Positions 22,416-28,015 of a stretch of 28,015 bases of DNA are shown in pieces. Location of the stretch: the NCBI GenBank assembly GCA_045126355.1, contig JBGVOE010000050.1, forward strand, positions 1 through 28,015, read 5' to 3'. The position numbers were made by a program, and so were the translations under genes. The notes beneath the pieces were generated by a model. The model was not told where the DNA came from and ran no database searches. It saw only the letters and a list, made by a program, of their open reading frames with translations. Each line of letters opens with the position of its first letter. Within the stretch, counting starts at the first letter, position 1. The DNA is from CAZSIA01 sp045126355. GTDB lineage: Bacteria; Bacillota_I; Bacilli_A; Acholeplasmatales; Anaeroplasmataceae.

Positions 22416-23415
22416 TTCCTTCATCCTTCTTTGGTAATAATGATACAACCGTTTGAATTAAGTTACTTTCAATTAATTCACGTACACGTCTAATACCACA
22501 GAAAAACGCAAATGCATCACTTGAACCATGTGCCTTAACTAATGGAACATTAACACCACATAACATTGCCCCACCAACATCATCAGCACTTAGCATTTTC
22601 TTATATTGCTTTAAGTTTTTACGCATAAATAAATAACCAATTTTTCCCATTAAAGTAGATTTAATACAGTTAGTTAAAATCATACCAGTACCTTTTGCAG
22701 TACCTTCAATAGTTTTCATAACCATATTACCAGTGAAACCGTCAGTTAATAAAATTTCACAATCGGCAGTTAAAACTTCTTTAGTTTCAACATTACCAAT
22801 GAAATTAATTTGTTGATTTGCCATTAATCTTTCATAAGTTAATTGATCAACTTCTCTACCTTTTCCAGGTTCTGTTCCGATATTTAATAATCCTACTCTA
22901 GGACTTTCTACACCAAAAATAACTTTTGCGGCAACAGTTGCATAAATAGCTAATTCTTCTAAATGTTCAGGTCGTAATTCAACATTAGCACCAACGTCTA
23001 ACATTAATTTATATTTCCCATTAACACTAGGAATAAGCGGACATAATGCAACACGACTCATTTGTTCGATTTTTTTAATAATAATATGAGCACCTACGAT
23101 AACCGCTTGTGTAGGACCAGCCGTAATGATACCATCATTTTCGCCTTCTTTACAACTCTTCATTGCTAAAACTAAAGAAGATTTACGATTTGATCTGATT
23201 TGACGAACTGGATCATGTTCACCCATATCGATATATGAGTCTGTATGTACGATTTTAATTCTTTCTTCATTTTTTAAATACTTACGGATTTTAGTTTCAT
23301 CTCCGTATAAAGTTAATTCTATATCATCAAATTGTTCAACAGCTAATTGAGCACCTAAAACAGTAGCCTCAGGAGCGTTATCTCCACCCATAGCATCAAC
23401 AGCAATTTTAATCAT
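22402..23415 (-). CDS. plsX: phosphate acyltransferase PlsX
   Basis: Makes acyl-phosphate from acyl-ACP (reversibly) for PlsY, the first step of phospholipid synthesis; it also lets acyl-phosphate from FakAB enter lipid and ACP pools. The 337 residues have the N-terminal IAVDAMGGDNAPE and the HGSSDA phrase near 292-297, both typical. The loop that normally reads SAGNTGA is TAGPTQA (98-104), a noticeable departure in a conserved segment. AGGTAGGTG precedes the ATG. It sits directly between recG and rnc without the fab genes that usually follow. Its promoter and an upstream palindrome are described separately. Confidence 0.93.
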   Translation of the reverse strand: MIKIAVDAMGGDNAPEATVLGAQLAVEQFDDIELTLYGDETKIRKYLKNEERIKIVHTDSYIDMGEHDPVRQIRSNRKSSLVLAMKSCKEGENDGIITAGPTQAVIVGAHIIIKKIEQMSRVALCPLIPSVNGKYKLMLDVGANVELRPEHLEELAIYATVAAKVIFGVESPRVGLLNIGTEPGKGREVDQLTYERLMANQQINFIGNVETKEVLTADCEILLTDGFTGNMVMKTIEGTAKGTGMILTNCIKSTLMGKIGYLFMRKNLKQYKKMLSADDVGGAMLCGVNVPLVKAHGSSDAFAFFCGIRRVRELIESNLIQTVVSLLPKKDEGNETE

Positions 23416-23439
23416 AATAATACACCTACCTTAAAAATG

Positions 23440-23448
23440 ATTATATCA
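23440..23448 (-). promoter_or_regulatory. extended -10 promoter of plsX-rnc
   Basis: Minus-strand TGATATAAT is an extended -10 (TG-A-TATAAT, -10 at 23440-23445) about 25 bases before the plsX ATG. The -35 position falls inside the palindrome at 23449-23468 and does not resemble TTGACA. Confidence 0.55.
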
Positions 23449-23468
23449 TAGTTTATTTAAATAAACTA
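23449..23468. promoter_or_regulatory. 20-bp perfect palindrome upstream of plsX, candidate lipid-regulator operator
   Basis: TAGTTTATTTAAATAAACTA reads the same on both strands. It covers the region upstream of the plsX -10 and contains the recG stop codon. The outer AGTTT/AAACT halves resemble the FabT (MarR family) box of streptococci (roughly AnTTTGA-n3-TCAAAnT), and the target is a lipid gene, so a FabT-like operator is possible. No T-tract follows, which argues against a recG terminator. Confidence 0.45.
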
Positions 23469-25475
23469 GTTTAATTGATTTTTAATTTCAATTTCGGATA
23501 CAATGTCACTAATATATTTTTTTATCTCTTTATCATGTTCTTGTAATAAAAATAAATCCATCGCATCTTTATTTATCTTCATAAATAGTTCAATATCTTT
23601 TGAAAAATCAGCAAAAACAAAATCAGGAATACCACTTTGTCTTATACTAAAATAGTCTCCAGGACCTCTTAATTTTAAGTCCATTTCAGCAAGGGCAAAA
23701 CCATCGTTTGTAGTAGCTAAAACATTAAGTCTTTCTTTTTCAATATCATTAGTTACTAAGTAACAATAACCTTCTAAATCACCACGACCAACTCTACCTC
23801 TTAATTGGTGAAGTTGTGATAATCCAAAGTTTTGAGCATCTAAGATGACCATTGTTGTTGCGTTATCTACTGATATACCAACCTCAATTACTGTAGTAGA
23901 TACTAACATATCTATTTCCTTGGCTAAAAAACGCTCCATTACGGCATTTTTTTCTTTTTCTTTTACCTTGCCATGAAGTGTTCCTATCTTATAATTTGGA
24001 AATCTTTGAGAAAGCAGGTTATTAACATCTAATATATCAAAACGACTATCATCAAACTCACTTTCAATCGCTGATACAACAAAATATACTTGATGTCCTT
24101 TCTTAATTTCTTCTTCAACATTATCTAAAACAATATCAATATCATCAACTAAAAATACTTTCGTTTCTACACTCTTTTTATTAGCTCTTGCGGTTTTAAT
24201 TGTCGATATATCTAAATCGCCAAAAATTGTTAATCCTAGTGTTCTAGGAATAGGCGTAGCTGATAAGAATAAAGCATCAACCGCGCTTTGATCATTAAAT
24301 AAATTATTACGTGCTTTAACACCAAAACGGTGTTGTTCATCTATAATGACCAGTCCTAAATTTTTGTATGTTATATCTTCATAAAAAAGTGCATGTGTTC
24401 CAATGACAATATCACATTCTCCACTTCTTAAATTCGATAAAATAATATTTCTATTAGCTTTAGTTGTAGTACCTGTAAAGAGTCCAATATTCACATTAAA
24501 CCCACTTAACATTTTTCTAAAATATTCATAATGTTGTGAAGCCAAAATTTCTGTAGGAGCCATAATAACTACTTGTTTTTTTGCAGTTACCATCGCAAAC
24601 GCACTAATTAAAGCGACAATTGTTTTACCACTACCTACATCCCCTTGAATAAGCCTATTTGCTGGATGTATTTTCTTAAAGTCTCTAAATATTTCATTAC
24701 ATACATTCTTTTGGTCAACACTTAATTCAAACGGAATTGTTTCAATAAATCTTTTAACTTCTACTATATCATACTTAATAGGATCTCTTGTATTTTTCTC
24801 CTTAAGTGATTTAAAATAATTTACTCTTATAAAGAAATTTAAGATTTCTTCATACTTTCTTCTTCCTCTACCTAAGGTGATATCTTTAGGATTTTTAGGA
24901 GAATGAATACATTCTATTAAATCATTTATATCCAAAAAATTATTTTTTTCAATTACATAATGAGGTAAATACTCTTCCATTCTAATCCCACTATCAAGTG
25001 CCGTTTTAACCGCTCTTTGAATTATTGATGATGGAATTTCTTTTATTTTATAGAAAGACTCATAAAATCCTTCTGTTTTATGAGGGAATACTTGAATAGC
25101 TACTAATTCCTTTTTAAAATAATTATATTTACCACAAACCATAACTTTCGAATTTGGAGTTATTAGTTTTTGTAAATATTTTCTGTTAAAAATTATTACG
25201 TTAATAACTTCACCACTAACTATCATTTTAAAAGTTAAGCTATTTAAATTATTTCTATAATATTGGTAACTAACATTTGAAATAACTGTACCAACTAAGG
25301 TAACTTTATTATAATTTGTTATATTATATAAATCACTTGGAATAAATGACTCATAACGATAAGGATAAGCTAAAAATAAATCTTTAACAGTATAGATGCC
25401 ATATTCATTTAAAATTTCTACATATTTCTTTCCTAATCCTTTTAAAGAACTTATTTCGATATATCTAGCTTTCAT
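23466..25475 (-). CDS. recG: ATP-dependent DNA helicase RecG
   Basis: Branch-migration helicase that remodels stalled forks and Holliday junctions. Its 669 residues comprise the N-terminal wedge/OB domain (about 55-150), then the helicase domains with Walker A GDVGSGKT (278-285), DEQH box (379-382), ATPIPRTLG motif III and QLRGRVGR motif VI, and the C-terminal TRG region with RQSGIPDF. Length is typical. AAGGAGGGA lies just before the start. It is separated from fakA by a terminator and followed closely by plsX, the conserved recG-plsX order of Bacillota, here without fapR between them. Confidence 0.96.
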   Translation of the reverse strand: MKARYIEISSLKGLGKKYVEILNEYGIYTVKDLFLAYPYRYESFIPSDLYNITNYNKVTLVGTVISNVSYQYYRNNLNSLTFKMIVSGEVINVIIFNRKYLQKLITPNSKVMVCGKYNYFKKELVAIQVFPHKTEGFYESFYKIKEIPSSIIQRAVKTALDSGIRMEEYLPHYVIEKNNFLDINDLIECIHSPKNPKDITLGRGRRKYEEILNFFIRVNYFKSLKEKNTRDPIKYDIVEVKRFIETIPFELSVDQKNVCNEIFRDFKKIHPANRLIQGDVGSGKTIVALISAFAMVTAKKQVVIMAPTEILASQHYEYFRKMLSGFNVNIGLFTGTTTKANRNIILSNLRSGECDIVIGTHALFYEDITYKNLGLVIIDEQHRFGVKARNNLFNDQSAVDALFLSATPIPRTLGLTIFGDLDISTIKTARANKKSVETKVFLVDDIDIVLDNVEEEIKKGHQVYFVVSAIESEFDDSRFDILDVNNLLSQRFPNYKIGTLHGKVKEKEKNAVMERFLAKEIDMLVSTTVIEVGISVDNATTMVILDAQNFGLSQLHQLRGRVGRGDLEGYCYLVTNDIEKERLNVLATTNDGFALAEMDLKLRGPGDYFSIRQSGIPDFVFADFSKDIELFMKINKDAMDLFLLQEHDKEIKKYISDIVSEIEIKNQLN

Positions 25476-25530
25476 ACTAATCCCTCCTTATCTTCTATAT
25501 TTACAAATTAAAGTAAAATTACTAATAAAT

Positions 25531-25562
25531 AAAAACCCCGTCAACAATTAAAGTTGGCGGAG
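25531..25562 (-). terminator. terminator of fakA
   Basis: On the minus strand CCGCCAAC and GTTGACGG pair (one wobble) across a 7-base loop, followed by GGTTTTTATTT. It isolates fakA from recG, so recG must have its own promoter in the short gap, which I could not identify. Confidence 0.8.
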
Positions 25563-25580
25563 TAAATTATAATGTGTTAA

Positions 25581-27242
25581 TTATTCAACAGCAACAATAT
25601 AAGAATAAATATCTTGTTTACCGTCAACTACTTGAACTTCTATTTCTTCATTTAATGAAGTAGCATATTCTACTAATTCATCAACTTCGCTAGTAGGAAC
25701 ACCTTTTCCAGCAAATAAAGTAACAATTAATGATTCTTCTGTAACTGATGATTCTAATACATGCTTAACTGCATCAATGCGGTTTAAAGTTGAAATAACA
25801 ATTTCACCATTTAAGATTCCCATGAAATCTCCTGATTTAATCTTAACACCATTGATTTCTGTATCTCTTACAGCGTAAGTAACTTCACCAGCGCTAACAT
25901 TTTTAATTGCGGCACTCATTTCTTCTACATTATCTTCTAATGAATTTGTTTCATCAAATACCATTAAAGATGCATAACCATGAGCGATAGTTTTAGTTCT
26001 TAAAACTTCAATATTTGCATTATCGCATAATTTCTTAGTTTGTTCCGCAGCCATAATAACGTTAGAGTTATTTGGAATAATAATGATGTTTTCAGCATTT
26101 AAAGTCTCAACAGCTTTAACGAAATCTTCTGTACTTGGATTCATTGTTTGACCACCATCAATGATATAGTCAACACCTAATTCTTTAAATACATTTTTAA
26201 TTCCGTCACCGAAACATACAGCAATTAATGCATATTTTTTCTTTTCATTAGAAACAGGGGTTACTGGAGTTACAGGCTCTTCTTTTTTTGTTGTTTCTTT
26301 ATTTAATAATTCAGTATGTTGTAGACGCATATTTTCGATTTTAATTGTTTTAAATTCACCATGACGTTGTGCCATATTTAACGCACGGCCAGGATTATTA
26401 GTATGAACATGAACTTTACATAAATCTTCATCTTTAACTAATACTAAAGAATCACCAATAATTGATAAAGGACTTCTTAGATCACTTTCTTGGAATTCAT
26501 TAGGTTTATTTAAGATTAAAATAAATTCTGTACAATAACCAAATTTAATATCTTTAGAATCAAAATTAGCTTGAGCTGATTGATTTGTAGCTGCTTCTGT
26601 ACTTGTAATTTCAAGAGTTGTGCCTTGTAATGCCATCAGCATACCTTTAATAACTTTTAAAAATCCTGCTCCACCGCTATCAACTACACCTGCATCTTTT
26701 AACACTGGTAAAATATTTGGAGTATTAGCTAATGAAACTTCAGCATATTCAACATATTTAACTAAAACAGATTCAATATCACTAAAATCATTTCTAGTTT
26801 CATCAACCTTTTCACCAGCTTCACGCATAACTGTTAAAATAGTTCCTTCTACAGGAGTCATAACAGCTTTATACGCAACTTTATATCCACTTACTAAACA
26901 GTCAATAAATTCATTAACTGTAGCTGAACTTCCTTTAATATTTTCCATTCCAGTATAAATACCGCGGAAAAATTGAGATAAAATTACACCTGAATTACCT
27001 CTTGCTCCCATTAAAAGTCCACGTGATAAAGTTTTACTAATTTCGCTGATTGAAATAGTGTCAGAATTTTGAATATCACGAACACCACTCATCATTGTCA
27101 TACTCATATTTGTACCAGTATCTCCATCAGGTACTGGGAAAACGTTCAAGTCGTCTATTTCTTTTAAATCATTTTTTAAATTAATTGCTCCGTTAATCAC
27201 CATTTTCTTAAATAGTGATCCGCTTACACTTGTATAGGTCAT
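25581..27242 (-). CDS. fakA: fatty acid kinase catalytic subunit FakA (YloV, DAK2 domain)
   Basis: Phosphorylates fatty acids held by a FakB (DegV) partner, giving acyl-phosphate for PlsX/PlsY; this is how Bacillota incorporate exogenous fatty acids. The 553 residues have an N-terminal DhaL/DAK2 nucleotide domain (about 8-205), with NVFPVPDGDTGTN (33-45) whose D39 and D41 hold Mg, the GARGNSGV loop and DSGGAGFL. A middle linker and a C-terminal EDD-like domain follow (about 340-553). AAGGAGG lies before the ATG. asp23 (yloU), which usually precedes fakA next to rpmB, is absent. FakB is not in the window. Confidence 0.93.
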   Translation of the reverse strand: MTYTSVSGSLFKKMVINGAINLKNDLKEIDDLNVFPVPDGDTGTNMSMTMMSGVRDIQNSDTISISEISKTLSRGLLMGARGNSGVILSQFFRGIYTGMENIKGSSATVNEFIDCLVSGYKVAYKAVMTPVEGTILTVMREAGEKVDETRNDFSDIESVLVKYVEYAEVSLANTPNILPVLKDAGVVDSGGAGFLKVIKGMLMALQGTTLEITSTEAATNQSAQANFDSKDIKFGYCTEFILILNKPNEFQESDLRSPLSIIGDSLVLVKDEDLCKVHVHTNNPGRALNMAQRHGEFKTIKIENMRLQHTELLNKETTKKEEPVTPVTPVSNEKKKYALIAVCFGDGIKNVFKELGVDYIIDGGQTMNPSTEDFVKAVETLNAENIIIIPNNSNVIMAAEQTKKLCDNANIEVLRTKTIAHGYASLMVFDETNSLEDNVEEMSAAIKNVSAGEVTYAVRDTEINGVKIKSGDFMGILNGEIVISTLNRIDAVKHVLESSVTEESLIVTLFAGKGVPTSEVDELVEYATSLNEEIEVQVVDGKQDIYSYIVAVE

Positions 27243-27310
27243 GGTATACCTCCTTAAAATTTAACTTGTCAACCATAACTTGATTTTATTCTTCGATAAA
27301 AACCCTTTTT

Positions 27311-27339
27311 AGTATAGCACATATATGAGTAAATAGCAA
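27311..27339 (-). promoter_or_regulatory. sigma-A promoter of fakA
   Basis: Minus-strand TTGCTA (27334-27339), 17-bp spacer, TATACT (27311-27316), preceded by TG (TGCTATACT). The leader is about 60 bases before the AAGGAGG site. Confidence 0.75.
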
Positions 27340-27362
27340 CTTAATAACGTTTCACTCATTTG

Positions 27363-27380
27363 TATGTAACCGTTTACATT
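27363..27380. promoter_or_regulatory. cre-like (CcpA/LacI-family) operator upstream of fakA
   Basis: TATGTAACCGTTTACATT fits the catabolite-responsive-element pattern WWTGnAARCGnWWWCAWW except one position (C where R is expected). It is an imperfect palindrome with a central CG, as for LacI/GalR-family operators, ending about 24 bases upstream of the fakA -35. Confidence 0.5.
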
Positions 27381-27484
27381 AACTAATTTTGGAAACAACA
27401 GTTATCTTTTCCTTAATATTTTTTAAATATTAATTAATCTTTTTAAAAAATTATGATACCTATATATATTATCTATTTATATTA

Positions 27485-27510
27485 TGAATATAAACATTGA
27501 ATATAAACAT
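27485..27510 (+). repeat. tandem 13-bp repeat
   Basis: TGAATATAAACAT occurs twice in perfect tandem (27485-27497 and 27498-27510) in AT-rich intergenic DNA upstream of the rpmB promoter. No function is evident. Confidence 0.6.
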
Positions 27511-27543
27511 AGAAAATTATTTTCAATTTTTTTAAAAAAAATG

Positions 27544-27572
27544 TTGCACTTTGTTTCCTTATATATTATAAT
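27544..27572 (+). promoter_or_regulatory. sigma-A promoter of rpmB
   Basis: TTGCAC (27544-27549), 17-bp spacer, perfect TATAAT (27567-27572), with A/T-rich sequence upstream that could act as an UP element. A strong promoter fits a ribosomal protein gene. Confidence 0.85.
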
Positions 27573-27622
27573 ACTAAAGTGCGAATGATTATTTCTAAAT
27601 GAAATGAAGGAGGTTAATACGT

Positions 27623-27811
27623 ATGGCAAAATGTTATGTAACAGGTAAAGGTACAGTATATGGCAACACTCGTAGTCATGCCCTAAATGCTAACCGCCGT
27701 AAATGGAAAGCAAATTTACAAACTGCTCGCGTTGTTGATGAAAACGGCAATGTTGTTAAAGTTAAAGTTTCTGCTAGAGCTTTAAGAAGTGGTAAAGTAA
27801 CTAGAGCTTAA
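27623..27811 (+). CDS. rpmB: 50S ribosomal protein L28
   Basis: Large-subunit ribosomal protein of 62 residues, the normal length. MAKCYVTGKGTVYGNTRSHALNA at the start and VSARALRSGKVTR at the end are diagnostic. It has a single Cys (C4) and therefore is the zinc-free form rather than a CxxC zinc-ribbon form. GAAGGAGG is the ribosome-binding site. It is transcribed alone, divergently from fakA, as in many Bacillota. Confidence 0.97.
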   Translation: MAKCYVTGKGTVYGNTRSHALNANRRKWKANLQTARVVDENGNVVKVKVSARALRSGKVTRA

Positions 27812-27837
27812 TCGCTGTAAAATTTATCAAAATATAT

Positions 27838-27867
27838 ACCGGTTCTATGACCGGTTTTATTTTTTTA
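27838..27867 (+). terminator. rpmB terminator
   Basis: ACCGGT and ACCGGT (self-complementary halves) pair across the loop TCTATG, followed by TTTATTTTTTT. The stem is only six pairs but GC-rich. Confidence 0.75.
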
Positions 27868-27883
27868 TAAAAACAATAACAAT

Positions 27884-28007
27884 CCGCACGTAAAACGCGC
27901 GGTTTTTACGCTACCCTATAAGGGCTTTTACCTTTCGACGACCCTCAAGGGTCATCAATAGCGGCTGACAACCGCAATTTTCACTCTGGCTTATCCCTTG
28001 AAGGGAT
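27884..28007 (-). ncRNA. structured, GC-rich non-coding element at the window edge (probable ncRNA, minus strand)
   Basis: After the rpmB terminator base composition rises clearly above the flanking DNA and no frame is open. Five hairpins lie in a row: CGTAAAA/TTTTACG (27889-27910), CCCT/AGGG (27914-27924), an 8-bp stem at 27937-27956, a 6-bp stem at 27961-27975, and ATCCC/GGGAT (27993-28007). In two of them a C-A mismatch on the plus strand is a U-G wobble on the minus strand, so the functional RNA is probably minus, reading leftward with the 3' end near 27880. Two stems carry related CCCTTGAGGG and CCCTTCAAGGG cores. I could not match it to tRNA, tmRNA, SRP, 6S, RNase P or a riboswitch class I know. 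It continues beyond the window. Confidence 0.4.
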
Positions 28008-28015
28008 CCTTGTAT

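Larger units (their letters stand above)
27243..27622. other. 380-bp fakA/rpmB divergent intergenic region
   Basis: Contains the fakA promoter (27311-27339, minus), a cre-like site (27363-27380), a very AT-rich stretch (27400-27540) with a tandem 13-bp repeat (27485-27510) and the rpmB promoter (27544-27572, plus). No ORF of note. A gene such as asp23 is not hidden here. Confidence 0.8.

Noticed and set aside
26620..26958. Plus-strand 112-residue open frame inside fakA
   Set aside because: Antisense shadow of a conserved DhaL domain.
27930..27962. Hammerhead-like core (TTGATGA ... CGAAA) on the minus strand
   Set aside because: The catalytic CUGAUGA is not intact (UUGAUGA), and the bases after it pair in a continuous stem, so the ribozyme geometry is not met.
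27884..28015. CRISPR array or tRNA at the right edge
   Set aside because: No regular repeat-spacer pattern and no T-loop/anticodon signature; only inverted repeats are seen.

Overview
The window is an AT-rich (by eye about 30% GC) stretch of a low-GC Gram-positive chromosome. The housekeeping order rpmB, fakA, recG, plsX, rnc, a dnaD next to nth, and a Cse60-type sporulation protein point to a member of the Bacillota, plausibly an Erysipelotrichia- or Turicibacter-like gut lineage; that placement is inference. nth ends in TGA and most other genes end in TAA, so the standard bacterial code applies rather than the Mycoplasma code. Almost all genes lie on the minus strand; only the glycosidase, the antiporter and rpmB are on the plus strand.

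Left part (1-7.6 kb): a cysteine biosynthesis pair cysK-cysE reads off the left edge. Divergent from it is a secreted GH43-type glycosidase lipoprotein with its own promoter and terminator. Then come a Dps ferritin-like protein and a zinc/cadmium module: an SmtB/CzrA-type ArsR sensor with promoter and palindromic operator, translationally coupled to a P1B-type exporting ATPase whose N-terminus is a tandem His/Cys repeat in place of the usual HMA domain.

Middle (7.6-14.2 kb): a tightly packed minus-strand operon of five genes. In order of transcription these are a two-helix membrane protein carrying what looks like a catalytically dead Nudix fold, a PfkB/KDG-kinase-like sugar kinase, a D-2-hydroxyacid dehydrogenase, and two tandem paralogous TIGR02206/YwaF (TMEM164-like) membrane proteins. 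It starts at an extended -10 promoter followed by an 18-bp palindrome and ends at a strong terminator. I do not recognise this set as a described system. Divergent from it is a CPA2-type cation:proton antiporter.

Right-middle (14.2-21.7 kb): a DNA polymerase III alpha subunit (DnaE) with a degenerate PHP domain, a surface protein with Ig-like repeats, a small overlapping ORF, an XRE-type regulator (possibly frameshifted), Cse60, and the dnaD-nth pair.

Right (21.7-28 kb): plsX-rnc, recG and fakA, with rpmB divergent. The usual fatty-acid synthesis genes between recG and rnc (fapR, fabD, fabG, acpP) are absent at this locus; FakA plus PlsX would instead allow use of exogenous fatty acids. At the right edge, after the rpmB terminator, the base composition rises sharply and the last ~130 bases hold a chain of hairpins with minus-strand G-U wobbles: probably the 3' part of a structured RNA that enters from beyond the window.
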